A DNA stretch of 64,000 nt from Danio rerio (GCF_049306965.1 NC_133198.1:40707501-40771500), one strand, 5' to 3'; shown: positions 45,101 to 56,901, numbered from the stretch's first letter. Notes: generated from the sequence alone by a model not told the origin. Translations and numbers: made by a program.

Positions 45101-48100
45101 AGCACTTTCATCCAGCCCGCAAGGGAGTTTTTAAAGTGCTGCTGCTGAGTAACGGTTTGGTTCAGAATTAGCGAATTAATGATGCAATACAAGTGAACGT
45201 CATTTGATGGCAGTATTGCACACGGTACAGTTAGCGCAACCAGTAGAATTAGAACACACTCTTAATCTCTTAAATGACCGTTAATGACTGAAAATGAGTC
45301 AGGCAAAAAATTGACTCTGAATGTTGTGTGTTTAAGGAAGGATGGACAACAAAATACTTCTTCACCAATATCCGACAGAAAGCTGTATGTCTAATATGCC
45401 AAGAAAATGTATTGCTGTTTTTAAAGACTGCAACCTAAGAGGCCAATCACATTTAATGTGCATTTATGTTCCAAAAACGCGAGGTGCACCGCACTGCCTT
45501 TTTGTTGACAAGAAAAAAAAGAGCCCGGTGCGTTTTTTTATGTCGTTAGGCAACGACTGAATCGACTGAATTATTTTCAGGCTCATTGTTTACATTAACA
45601 CACTCATGATAACATGACTTGGAATAACAAAGACTAAGATTCTTCTCCCGTTTTATCTCATAGTTTTATGATTGATATGAGCATATTAATACAAGCTCAA
45701 ATAAGATGGTTGTGAATTTGACTCAAATGATATAATAATTTCTGGTTAAATGTTAATTTTTGTCATATAATATATTTTCCATGCATAAATTCGCTTTAAA
45801 AAGTTCTTTTATCAAAGATTTGTGGTTTTATCAAGTTTTATGATGATTGATCTGTATATTTTAAAAGCGGTTCAAATTAGATTATTGTAAATTTGACTGA
45901 ATGGTAAACTTTAAGAATCATTTTTGTGTTAATATGAGATTTTTTCTATCAGACAATCTGTAAAAATTATTATGTTATTAATTTTTATTAGTATTAGTAT
46001 TATTATTATATTTGATAAGGGATTATTTTATTGTTTTATGAAGATTGATAAGTGAGGATAAATATAAATCACAGTGCAAATTCATTTGACTTTTAAATTT
46101 GACTCAATAATAACTATTTAAAAAAACTGCTTTGTGTTAATGTGACATGTTTCTGTCCGATATTACATGTTCCATGCATACTGCCACTATAAAAGTAATT
46201 GTTTTAAGGATTTGACTTGTGGCTCTTCACTTGGTTTGCAAAACTTGATGTGGCCCTTGGGTCTAAAACATTTGCCCGTCACTGATTTTCTGGTTGTTTG
46301 CTGCCTGCCCTGACTTGTTGCCTGCCCTTTGGATTACTCTTGGATTAAGTGGTGGGAAGAATGAGGCTATGTAACGCACTGAAGCAGTCAAAGAAAATTA
46401 GTAAAGGCTTCGAAATATTTTGACATCCATCTCTACAAAGACATCTTGCGGTCATTTTTGAGTATTGTTCTGAAACAGCTTCAACAAAGAAACAGTTGAA
46501 CCCATGTTGTACACTGCTCAAAAAATAAAGAGAACACTAAAATAACACATCCTAGATCTAAATGAATTAAATATTCTTATTAAATACTTTGTTCTTTGCA
46601 TAATTGCTAGCTGGTGGATTAAGTGAGACATGATGTTCTAGATGTGCTCAATTGGATTCAGGTCTGGGAAACGGGTGGGCCAGTCCATTGCATGAATGCC
46701 TTCACTTTGCAGGAACTGCTGGTACACTCCAGCCACATGAGGCCTAGCATTGTCTTGCATTAGGAGATCTCACAAGGTGTCTGAGGATCTCATCTCGGTA
46801 CCTTATGGCAGTCAGGCTACCTCTGGCAAGCACATGGATGGCTGTGACGCCCTGCAAAGAAATGCCACTCCACACCATTACTGACCCACTGCCAAACCAA
46901 TCCTCCTGGAGGAAGTTGCATGCAGTAGAACATTCTCCACGGCATCTCCAGACTCTGTCACATGTGCTCGGTGTGAACCTGCTTTCACCTGTAAAGAGCA
47001 CAGAGCACCAGTGGCAAATATGCCAGTCTTGGTGTTCTCTGGCAAATGTCAAACGTCCTGCATGGTGTTAAGCTGTAAGCACAACTCCCTCCTGTGGATG
47101 CCGGACCCTAATACCACCCTCATGGAGTTTGTTTCTGACAGTTTGAGCAGACACATGCCCATCTGTGCCCTGCTGGAGGTCATTTTGCAGTGCTCCTTCT
47201 GTTCTTCCTTGCACAAATGTAGAGGTAGCGGTCCTGCTGCTCGGTTGTTGCTCTCCTATGGCCTCCTCCAAGTCTCTTGATGTACTGGCCTGTCCCCTGG
47301 TAGTGCTTACATGCTCTACGTTGCCAGACACAGCAAACCCTCTTGCCTCAGGTTGCATTGGTCCTGGACCATCCTGGATGGGCTGCACTCATGTTTCATG
47401 ATACCACTAGTGTGAAAACACCGTCAGCATTAAAATGTAACCAAAACATCAGCCAGAATGCTAAGGAACTGTGCAGTGTGACCACGGCTACATTGTGTTA
47501 TTTAGGTGTTCCCTTTATTTTTAAGCAGTGAGTGTTCCTAACTGGAATGCAGTTACCTTGGGTTCCAATTCAGGGTAATTGTAGTCATTAAAATGTGTGT
47601 TATTATTGCTCTATTCTTGTAATCTGTTGTAACATTAGTCTGACATCTCAACTGGTTGTGCATAAATATGTAATTTAGTCATGCAAAGTAAACATAATAA
47701 AAGACAAGTTGTCTGCACTGAAAGCCTAGTGGCGACTTGTAGCACCAATCAGACACTTAGGGCATCCTGAGTTTAAATCCTGACTTATGGACCTTACCGG
47801 ATCCCATTGATCTTAATTTGCCACTTAATTTGGTACACCTTACTAGTACCGGTGTACTTACTCAACTAGTCTGGCCATTCTCCTCTGACCTCTAGCATCA
47901 ACAAGGCATTTGCAGGCACATAACTGCCACTCACTGGATGTTTTCTCTTTTTCGAACCATTCTCTGTAATCCCTAGAGAAAGTTGTGCATTAAAATCCCA
48001 GTACATCAGCAGTTTCTGAAATACTCACACCAGCCCGTCTGGCACCAACAACCATGCCACGTCCAAAGTCACTGAATTCAACTTTCTTCCCCATTCTGAT

Positions 48101-48567
48101 GCTTGGTTTGAACTGCAGGAGCTCATCTTGACCAAGTCTACTGTACATGCCTAAATGCATTGAGTTGCTGCCATGTGATTGGCTGATTGGAAATTTGCAT
48201 GAACGAGCAGTTGAACAGGAGTACCTAATAAACTGGCCAGTGAGTGTATATACCATTGTGTGGCTTGTTCCCAATGCTGTCAATCAAGTGCAGATTCCCC
48301 ATTTATGCCACTTCTTGAAATGCTAATGAAACTTCCTAATGAATCACTTTAGTTTTGTAACATCTAGACTTTAGGATCTCGACACCCTGTCTTAATGTCA
48401 GTTTTGCATCAACCATACCTGATTAACCTCTGCCATTTATTTTTGACCATTTTTATAATAAAGCTGCATTTGGAACATCACCTCCATCGCCCATTTATTA
48501 CGACTGTAGCCGTGATATTGATGAAGTGTATAGTAGGTAAACAGAATTTAAAATGCTAATTGTAAAA

Positions 48568-48660
<93 letters not shown>

Positions 48661-50555
48661 CTAAAGATTAAATTTTGAATCATTTTACCTGCACAGATAA
48701 AGAAACTGACAAACATCAGCAACATTTAAACCAGTTCTTAGCTATCTTAACTAGTAAAATGCAATTTACTTACGCTGTACGCGTTTGGATCTTGATTGTC
48801 ATATATAAATGTGTGAACATGCTTGCTGTTTTCTCCTTTAGTGTAAAGGTTTCTTGCGATGATTTTAGAGACATGGTTTTTTCCAGTTCCTGCAGTCCCG
48901 TGGAAAGAGAGGACCAGAGGTTTGTTTGGGTTGCTGTCAGCCATAAACGAGGACACAGCTTTTAGTACAACATCAGAGACAATGTGCTGGCCAAAGAGGG
49001 CTTGTCCTAAATCTGACTTCAGACCTGGAATATGAAAAAAAATAAATTTTATTTCTGTGTAGTTTGCAATGATAATTTACATGGCTGCTTTTGCCAAATC
49101 TGAGGTCACAACAAATTACATTGTATGTGGTAATGTTTATCTTATTGTGGCGCTAGAAAAGTTTTAAGGCACACTTTAACCTCAAAACAAATTACAATAT
49201 AATTTTCAAAACAGCACATGACGTGATACAATAATACAATATAAAAGTAGTATACTCAAAAGTAACAAAATAAATGCATTTTTACTTTAGTTTCACTGCA
49301 ATTAATATATAAATATAAATAAAATTATAAAGAATAATTAAGACAAATAAATCTGTTCAAATATAACACGGTTATAGTTGGGTTTGTGACTAACACTTCT
49401 CAATGCAAGTGTTTTTAGCCAACGTTAAACTTCCAGTGAATGGTTAATGTGACTATTTAAAGTTTTTTTACAGCATCAATGTTGTAATGTAATTTAAAAT
49501 ACATTCAGTTAAATAAACTTAAGAATTGATTTAGTTGTTTAAGAATAAAATGAGATGATAACCATGTGAAAACACGAGCTGTCAGAACCAGCAGCTGGCG
49601 CAGAAACTCCATTTAAAATACTGAGGTAAAATAACTTTTCATATTTTAAAGGGATGGGAGGGAAATTTAAAATAGTGCTTCTTGTCTAGTATGAGACCCA
49701 CTTTATATCAACGATTTTCCTGCTGAAAAAAAAACAGCTTAACAACTTTTAGCTGGTCGAACAGCCTAGTTTTAGAGGGGGTTTAGCCATTTTCAAGCAA
49801 GTTTCCAGTCATTTCCAGCCTGGTCTTAGCTGGTCAGGCTGGAAAATGACCAACTAAAACCAGCCTGGTTTAAGCTAGACTTAGCTGGTTTTGGCTGGGC
49901 TCCCGGCTAGTTCCCAGCCTGACCAGCTAAACCCTCTAAAACCAAACTGGTCGACCAGCTAAAACCAGCCAACAAGCCTGGCTGGTTTAAGTTGTTTATT
50001 TTTTCAGTAGGGCTATTAGGGAGTGAATATTACTTATTTTAAAAGAAAGCAGATATTTTCATCAAAAAAACAAAAAGAAAGAAAGAAAGAAAGAAAGAGG
50101 ACAGTTCACCAGAAGCCATTCGGGCTGCATTAAAATTCCGTGTGCATATACCCCTTTTCGTTAGAGACGGTCCCTAAATTTGCGACTATCAAACGTTCAA
50201 AGTCAAACGAACTTTGGTTATTAACAGCGGTCAAAACAGGAATTGTCAGTACATAACACGTTCAATTTTAGTTTGTTTACCAACAATATCACTGGAAATT
50301 ATCAACTTATTTTTATTTTTATCTCTTGCAAACTCAAACATAAAGTGGTCAATGGTCATATATTGTACGAGTATACTCACCTGCAGGATTAAAAGTCCGT
50401 AAAGGTTCCGGCTGAGTAGTAAAATAAATGACTACTGAAACCAGAACCACAGACGTTGTTATAATGAGCCCACCAGCCACAACCATGGACTCATTATCTG
50501 TAGACACAATGCTAATGACAGACCCCAAAATAAGTAAAAGATGCAGTGCCTTCAT
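42122..50555 (-). CDS. torsin family AAA+ ATPase, gene E (tor1-like), five exons
   Basis: Exons in transcript order are 50555-50381, 49024-48774, 44658-44483, 44408-44275 and 42372-42122, giving 328 residues with GT/AG sites and torsin phases. Exon 1 encodes a signal peptide (M-K-A-L-H-L-L-L-I-L-G) and then a second, membrane-spanning-length hydrophobic run (V-V-A-G-G-L-I-I), the layout of human torsinA/B. Walker A is G-T-A-G-T-G-K-N; Walker B is F-I-F-D-E-M-D-K-M; the C-terminal domain has both conserved cysteines and G-C-K. Exon 2 is 15 nt shorter than in A-C, in frame. The G-N-V-S sequon of A-C is replaced by T-S-V-E-N. It is the sister of gene D. Introns 2 and 4 have been enlarged by several DNA transposons. 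An interferon-response-like motif lies 144 bp upstream of the ATG. Confidence 0.9.
42516..44015 (+). mobile_element. Kolobok-like DNA element with a THAP-like exon, intron 4 of gene E
   Basis: Inverted ends AAAGGGGTGGTCCAC and CTGGACCACCCCTTT. Near the left end an open stretch (42790-42896) reads S-S-K-C-C-Y-F-H, then S-V-F-G-H-P-K-D, with a GTAAGT-like donor, resembling the first exon of a THAP zinc finger. No transposase core is seen. A fragment survives in gene D, so the insertion predates the D/E duplication. Confidence 0.6.
43413..43437. repeat. short (TA)n microsatellite
   Basis: TA tract inside the Kolobok-like element. Confidence 0.9.
45056..46284 (+). mobile_element. hAT element remnant with BED-finger transposase fragment, intron 2 of gene E
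   Basis: Ends CAGAGGTGGGCAAACT and TTTGCCCGTCACTG. On the plus strand at 45305-45433 one frame reads D-S-E-C-C-V-F-K-E-G-W-T, then K-Y-F-F-T, then K-A-V-C-L-I-C-Q-E, the N-terminal BED-type region of Charlie/GTF2IRD2-like hAT transposases. The frame ends soon after and the catalytic domain is absent. Confidence 0.8.
46511..47530 (-). mobile_element. Tc1-like transposon with broken transposase, intron 2 of gene E
   Basis: Inverted ends 'ACACTGCTCAAAAAATAAAG' and 'CCTTTATTTTTAAGCAGTG'. Minus-strand frames carry transposase pieces: S-V-M-V-W-S-G-I-S, R-Y-R-D-E-I-L-R and an upstream helix-turn-helix part (47068-47388). The usual F-S-D-E-S reads F-T-G-E-S here, so a catalytic Asp is lost, and the frame is interrupted between the two parts. 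It cannot be active. Confidence 0.88.
47812..48251 (-). mobile_element. internally deleted Tc1-like element, intron 2 of gene E
   Basis: The right end 'CCTAATAAACTGGCCAGTGA' and the left 'GGTACACCTTACTAGTACC' are the ends of a known Tc1-like family whose full copies span over 1 kb. Here the middle is missing; only a helix-turn-helix N-terminal piece is left (minus strand, about 47990-48120). Confidence 0.8.
48573..48654. repeat. (TA)n microsatellite
   Basis: Uninterrupted TA tract, about 120 bp 3' of exon 2 of gene E. Confidence 0.98.
49722..50012. mobile_element. palindromic foldback MITE, intron 1 of gene E
   Basis: Long hairpin built from 'AGCTGGT' words. The left arm 'TTTAGCTGGTCGAACAGCCT' pairs with sequence near 49955-49975. 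This is a common fish foldback family. Confidence 0.8.
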
Positions 50556-50698
50556 CGTGAAAGCAATTCTATTCCTTTCTTAGTTCAATACTTGTTCTTG
50601 AAATAGGTTGGACCCTGTACCTGACAGATTAAGATCAGTGTAGTACTTCCTCAACTGTAGCCTATAAAACAAGCGGATGGGCTTTTACTAACTGCAGC

Positions 50699-50710
50699 TT
50701 TCAGTTTCAC
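50699..50710 (-). promoter_or_regulatory. ISRE-like motif upstream of gene E
   Basis: The plus-strand text TTTCAGTTTCAC is GTGAAACTGAAA in the gene's direction, a perfect GAAANNGAAA core. A second half-like GTTTCAC follows at 50715-50721. It lies 144 bp upstream of the gene E start codon. The aligned upstream region of gene D (about 39620-39660) lacks it. Confidence 0.55.
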
Positions 50711-51209
50711 TCAGGTTTCACTTTATTGCTGAAAGAACACTCCAATCAAAACACACATCTCCATGAGGCTATGCTGTAAAATCGAGCAGTGCAATAAATT
50801 AATTGAAATGAGTTACTTTCACTAATTAATAGAAATAACTCAACATTTGATTCCATTAATGGGATTTTTTTTTTAATTTGCAAAAAAAAAAAAAAAGGTT
50901 GACATGTTTATCAACATTATTTGCAATACGGAATATGAATTACATTGTCAATGAGAAAAGATACAAGAGAGAGAGAGAGAGAGCAACAAACAAAGAAATA
51001 ATAAAAAAGCTTGATATAACCTAGAGGGTAAGACATTTAATAATCAAGTACAGTTTATAAATTAAAGTCATAACAAAATGATATAGTTCTGTTTGCTTTC
51101 TTATTTTCAGATAATTAAATACAATTTAAATAATGAATAAATTCTTGCAGAAAACAAGAAAAAACAGGAAAATATGGGTTGGTATTGGTAAATTTGTGTA
51201 TAATTCCAT

Positions 51210-51482
51210 TAAAGGGATAGTTTACTCAAAATTAAGCATAATTCTGTCATCATTCAATTTACCTTCTTTTTTTTTTTTTTTTTTTTGATTAATTATATTA
51301 AAGAAGATATTTTGGTAACCTGTAACAAGCGACGTCCATAGTAGCCCATTTATTTTTCCTACTCTGGATGTCAGTGGTTACAGGTTTCTAACAATTTTTA
51401 GATCTTTTGATCTTCAGATTTTTTAAATTAGTTTTCAGAATCATTTGATGGAGAGTTTGGTGTGTAAATGAACTATCCCTTA
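51210..51482. mobile_element. DNA MITE (TTAAAGGGATAGTTTAC family)
   Basis: Ends ATTAAAGGGATAGTTTACTC and ATGAACTATCCCTTAA form an inverted pair bordered by TTAA-like sequence, as in Kolobok or piggyBac-type elements. Confidence 0.75.
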
Positions 51483-51627
51483 AATAGTGAACTATCCTTC
51501 TAAAATTAATCTAATCTGATTAAACCTAACCTGGCTAGGAACTAGACTTCCAGGCTGCTCTAAAAATGTTAATGAACAATCTTTTCATAATTTCTACATT
51601 TAAACCTGAAAACTGTTTTAAAAGTAT

Positions 51628-52128
51628 CAGACCTACAGTTTAAATCAGAATTAACTTACATTTTTTTTTCTTTTTTAAATGTTTCCCAATGTTTCACAGA
51701 GCAAGGAAATGTTCACAGTATGTCTGATAATATTTTTCCTAAAATCTTATTTGTTTCATTTCAGCTAGAATAAAAGCAGTTTAATTTTTTTATGAACAAT
51801 TTTAAGGACAAAATCATTAGCCCCTTTAAGCTATATTTTTTGATAGTCTACAGAACAAACCATCAATATACAATAACTTTCCTAATTAACCTAGTTAAGC
51901 CTTTAAATGTCACTTTAAGCTGTATAGAAGTGTCTTCAAAAATATCTAGTCAAATATTATTTACTGTCATTATGGCAAAGATAAAAAAAAAAAATCAGTT
52001 ATTAGAAATGAGTTATTAAAACTGTTATGTTTAGAAATGTGTCTTCTCTCCATTAAACAGAAATTGGGGAAAAAATAAACAGGGGGGCTAATATTTCGGG
52101 GGGGCTATTAGTTCTGACTTCAACTGTA
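51628..52128. mobile_element. Tc1/mariner-type MITE
   Basis: Ends CTACAGTTTAAATCAGAATT and 'TTCTGACTTCAACTGTA', with the shared interior 'TATCTAGTCAAATATTATTT'. Confidence 0.8.
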
Positions 52129-52234
52129 CATTCACTTGCTTAAATTTTGCGGTCATAAGAAGACTCATATGATGACCAGCAGGTGGAGCCACATATTCAA
52201 GTATGTTCAAGTTTTTTCACATAGCCTGCAGATG

Positions 52235-53545
52235 AATTACTAAATTACTGCTGGTGAGGATAAATGCACTTAAATGCAGTGTTGGTTTGATGCATTACAA
52301 GTAACTTATGTAATCAGATTACTTTTTAAGTAACTAGTGAAGTTACACTTTTCTTTTTCATTGTCAGAAAAAAATAAAAATGTTAGTTAAAAAGTTGTGC
52401 CAGTTATTTTGTTTTCGTGTATATTGTCTGACAGCTCTTCTGTGAAATCAGGAATAAGTACAGATGTGTTTGTTGTGTACGGTGTGGAAGCATATACTTA
52501 TTTGAAATGTTTTGAAACTGAGTAAGAATGATTTCAAATGAACAAAAACTGAGAAATACAAACTCTGAATATTTTTCGTTTGTTTGTTTGTTTGTTTTGA
52601 TGAATGTTGAACTTTCTTTTCATGCATCTGATTAATCAATCAGTACAGAAATGCACAACTGGGCCCAGATTTTCAAAAGTAATTTTGGATCACAGAATGG
52701 ATCAAATCTTGGGAAGGGGTTTTTCAAAAGTAACAGAGGGATTTTAAATTAAGATCAGACCACATAGTCCAATATTACGTTTGATTTGGATTAAACCTGC
52801 CCCATGGGCTATTCAAACTTTGAACAGATTGGGTTCTATATGATCCAAAAAAGCAAACACACACACACGAAAATAAAAAACAGGATTGTATTGATCCCAT
52901 CAAAAAGACGCATTCAGTTGGGATTTTTTAATCAAATAACTAAATTACTGATGATGCTGTATATAAATTCCTTCATATTTGAAGCCTACATGAAATATGT
53001 CACATCTAACAATGAGATAGGGATGGTTCCATATCATTTAAGGCTCTGGTAAACAGGTTTTGGTAATCCTGAAATTTGGTATTTGATCCACAGTGATCCA
53101 ACCCAATGTTCCTTTAAAAAATGTCATAAAAGTAAAATAGATCAGTTAATCCTGGATAGCAAAACACGGCATTAAAGCTTTTTCAGATTATTATTTTTTT
53201 TATAAACCGGTCCCTTGAATTCCCTCGGGCAGTTGAATTCCTAAACCACTGGTGAGTGTAAATGCACTGAAATGCAGTGTTAGAGTAATGCATTACAAGT
53301 AATTTATGTAATCAGATTAGTTTTTTAAGTTAATATTAAAGTTAATAATGCATTACTTTTACATTTTTAGAAAAATTTAAAATGTTAGTTTAAAAAAAAA
53401 AAAAGAGTTAAAAAGTTTTAGCAGATATTTTGCTTTTCTATGTATTGTTTGTCAGTTTAAACAGCTCTCCTGTGAAGTCAGGAATAAGTGTATATGTGTT
53501 TGTTCCACAATGTGGAAACAATTACTTAGTGAGATATGTTCTGGC
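52235..53545. repeat. about 1-kb direct duplication
   Basis: 52235-52510 and 53225-53525 share ordered words: 'AAATGCAGTGTTGG/AG', 'GATGCATTACAAGTAA', 'GTAATCAGATTA', 'TGAAGTCAGGAATAAGT'. The offset is about 1.0 kb. The segment between contains an unassigned repeat ('CAGATTTTCAAAAGTAATTT'). Confidence 0.7.
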
Positions 53546-53564
53546 TAACAATTAAATAATTTTT

Positions 53565-54500
53565 AAAGTAACAAATAATAACTTGACTTTTACTTGATCA
53601 TTTGAAAAAGTGGCAGAAGGTAGGTTGAATCCGGTGAATAATCTGTTAAACTGAATCCCAATCATCACAAATACTGCAGAAGACCTATTGGAACCTGGTT
53701 GGATCAAAGATTCTCACAGAAATCCGTCAATTTTGGTGAAGGAAAAATGGTTTGCGGTTACATTCAGTCTGGGGACATGCGAGAGATCTGCAGAGTGGAT
53801 GGCAACATCAACAGCCTGAGGTATCACGACATTTGTGCTGCCCATTACATTACAAACCACAGGAGAGGGCAAATTCTTCAGCAGGATAGCGCTTCTTCTC
53901 ATACTTCAGCCTCCACATAAAAGCTCCTGAAAGCAAAGAAGGTCAAGAGGCTCCAGGATTGGCCAGCCCTGTCACCAGACATGAACTTTATTGAGCATGT
54001 TTGGGGTAAGATGAAGGAGGCGTATATAAAGTTGAAATAATTTTCCATTAAAAACGCGTAAAGGTCATGTGACCAGCAGGAAGAACCAAGGAAGAACGCA
54101 GCATCTCATTTCTTAGAGCACACGTTCTGTTCTCGCGGTCTCCTGAGTTGCTTCTTCCGAGATGACCTGGCAAGATTGGTCTTCACAGGAACACAAGTCA
54201 GTTCTCTGCGTTCTTGGAATTGAGAAACAGTGAATCCAAAGACTCTTGATGAAATCTGGCAATCCCGCAAGAATGCTTTCTTTGCTATTCCAGATGAATT
54301 TATTAATAAGTAATTTGATTTCTTATTAATTTTTTTTATTAGTTATGTTAAGTGACAAGACTTTTGTCTAAGCAAAGTCAGACCTTCAGTCCTAAAATAA
54401 TTAAAAATCAAGGCATGAATATTTTGGTAAAATAAGCATAAACTAGAGGCCTTTGCCTTTCATATAAGCCACTTCTGAGGCTAAATGATCAACTAGAAGA
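53565..54500 (+). mobile_element. Tc1-like transposon remnant interrupted by a repeat
   Basis: Transposase pieces on the plus strand: G-N-I-N-S-L-R-Y-H-D-I, I-L-Q-Q-D-S-A-S-S-H-T and a later P-D-M-N-F-I-E-H-V-W-G. Closely matches 61713-62631. The right terminal region contains 'ACAAGACTTTTGTCTAAGC'. It is broken by stops and by the insert at 54021-54235. Confidence 0.85.
54021..54235 (-). mobile_element. unassigned DNA repeat inserted in the Tc1 copy (copy 2)
   Basis: Inverted match of 37363-37540, sitting exactly where the uninterrupted Tc1 copy at 61.7-62.6 kb continues. It therefore moved after the Tc1 element. Confidence 0.7.
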
Positions 54501-54789
54501 ATATATATATATAATAATAATAATAATTATTATTATTATTATTAATATTATTATTGAAAAAAAGCAATAATTTCCCAGATAAAAAAGGTAACATAAATGT
54601 AACATACCGCAGTACTTTATCTTTTTTATTTTTTCAAATGATTTTAGTGTCATGTACGTGTTTATACACATTTCACAATTTAAAAAAATTAATAAAAACA
54701 GTCTCTTATTGGCGCCTCTAGCGGCTGAATTAGTCACTGCAGAGGAATCTCTTGACTAAAGGTGACTTGAATGAATGGAAAACGCTTTT

Positions 54790-55037
54790 CCATGGCTGAA
54801 ACAGAGTAGAGGGAGCAGCCCAGACAAAGCAGCGAGAAACTTTGACGCTGAAAATCGCCACTCCTGACCCGCCAAACATGGATTTAAAGCAGACCGCGGT
54901 GGTGCAGTAAATCCAGCATCTTGCTGAAGGGATGAAAGCGATATTGGAGTGAATTTAAAGTCCCGCTGCTGCTGAATGGACTAGCTTATTTTGGTTCTGT
55001 GGGTGGACGATGACGCTTTACAATGCAACAGGTTAGA
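54790..55037 (+). other. candidate non-coding first exon and promoter of a plus-strand gene
   Basis: A GC-richer island in AT-rich surroundings, ending in strong donor candidates (ACAG|GTTAGA at 55031, or GTGAGT after 55037). It contains short upstream ATGs that soon stop. The next exon is at 56902. Start and exact donor are uncertain. Confidence 0.5.
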
Positions 55038-55774
55038 GTGAGTTTTAATTTATGTTAGCAAAACTACTGAAGCAAATGCAAGCAATCTCGTTAGTGCACT
55101 GGTTATGTTGTTGTTCGTGTGTTAATCGATGGATGTGCGTAAACAGCGTGCACGCGCGCTTAGCGACACTGAATTTACAATGCAACAGAATACTGAGAGA
55201 TCAAAGGAGTTATTAGGCAAATCAGGCCTGTTTTGAGATGAGCAATCTGGGTCAGTGTTTATTATGCAGTGGATATATTATGTACATCACTGACTAGGGA
55301 TGTTTAAAAACAACTTGAGTTGTTTATTTCACTTTAATAAGTTTTCTGCAAAGTTACTTTTAATGGCTCAAATGTCTGCAGCTATAGAGGTAAAACTACA
55401 CTGTAAAAAAAGATTTTAATCATGTCAGCATGTGTTTTTAGTTAATTGTGACTTATTAAACTAATTTAATCATGTTCTAACTTAATATTTTAAGTTGTGC
55501 AAGCTGTAAGTCATTTTAACATAAGTTTAAACAAGTCATTTTAACATAAGTTCAATGGACTCATAAGGTTAATTTGATTCAGCTTAAAAATTGAAGGCAA
55601 CCAGGATTTTTTACATTGTATTAAAGTATATACTGAAATGCGTGCACTGCATATTTAAAACTTCAGTATTTAATTTAATTAAAAAATGAATGAAAACAAC
55701 GAAATCTTTATGAAACATTTATGTATTACACTTTATGACCATATGCATGAACAAAACATAATTATACCTAATAG

Positions 55775-55776
<2 letters not shown>

Positions 55777-55861
<85 letters not shown>
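55777..55861. repeat. (TA)n microsatellite
   Basis: About 85 bp of uninterrupted TA, in the first intron of the plus-strand gene. Confidence 0.98.
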
Positions 55862-55864
<3 letters not shown>

Positions 55865-56360
55865 GAGTTCATATGCAAAAACCTCTAAATTCCATCTAAA
55901 ACTTTTCTCTAAAATGCTAATTTTTATCAGGTGCATGTGTATATGTTCAGTAATATCACTTTTATGGCATAGAATAAGTCCTTTTTCTGGTCTTTAAAGT
56001 TAAATATCTCAACATAAACAAAGGAGGCTGTAAAAATCGTTAATTTTCGATGGAAATTTCAGACGGCACTTAGAGGTTTTTAGCTTCTTGCATCTTTTAC
56101 AAGTAAAAGGTAACAGCTGTTTTTGCATTTTTACTCCATTCTTTGCTTTAACATGATTATTTACTCTTTTATAAACTTGTGATTATAGAGTTATGATAAA
56201 TAACAGTTTTGAAAACCGTTTTGCTGGTTCATACTTTTATGGAAAGTGATATATTAAAATTCAAAAGTATCAATTAAATAAAAGCTATTCTATTTTAAAT
56301 ATATTTTAATCACGGATATTAAATTGATCAACATTGCACAATATTGCAGTTTATTTTATC

Positions 56361-56725
56361 TTCATTAATTCATTCATTTTTTTTTCGGCGTAGTCCCTTT
56401 ATTAATCTGAAGTCGCCACAGCAGAATGAATCACCGACTTATAAAGCATATTTTTTTACGCAGCAGATGCCCTTCCAGCTGCAACCCATCACTGGGAAAC
56501 ACTCATAAACTCTCATTCATACACATACACTACAGACAATTTAGCTTACCCAATTCACCATAGCGCATGTCTTTGGACTGTGGGGGAAACTGGAGAACTT
56601 GGAGGAAACCCATGCCAACACAGGGAGAACATGCTAACTACACTCAAAAATTCCAACTGGCCCAGCCGAGGCTTGAAGCAGCAACCTACAGCTGTGAGAC
56701 GACAGTGCTACCCACTGCGCCACCC
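56361..56725 (-). mobile_element. DANA SINE, first intron of the plus-strand gene
   Basis: Complete reverse-strand DANA, with the tail at 56361 and the tRNA-like head near 56725. Flanks share TTTATTTTAT. Confidence 0.9.
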
Positions 56726-56901
56726 TTTATTTTATTTTATTAGTTTTAGCAGTTTATTTTTTCATGCATATTAATGTTTTTTTTGTTTACACTAGTTTTT
56801 CTTCTCAGATTGTTTGTAATACTAACAGTTAGACACTTAATCAGTTTTGGATGATGTTTATCTGTGACCCTGTCAGTAAAAATATTGATTTCTCCACACA
56901 G

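Noticed and set aside
46805-47531. Plus-strand genes at 46805-47531
   Set aside because: They are antisense shadows of the Tc1-like transposase on the minus strand.
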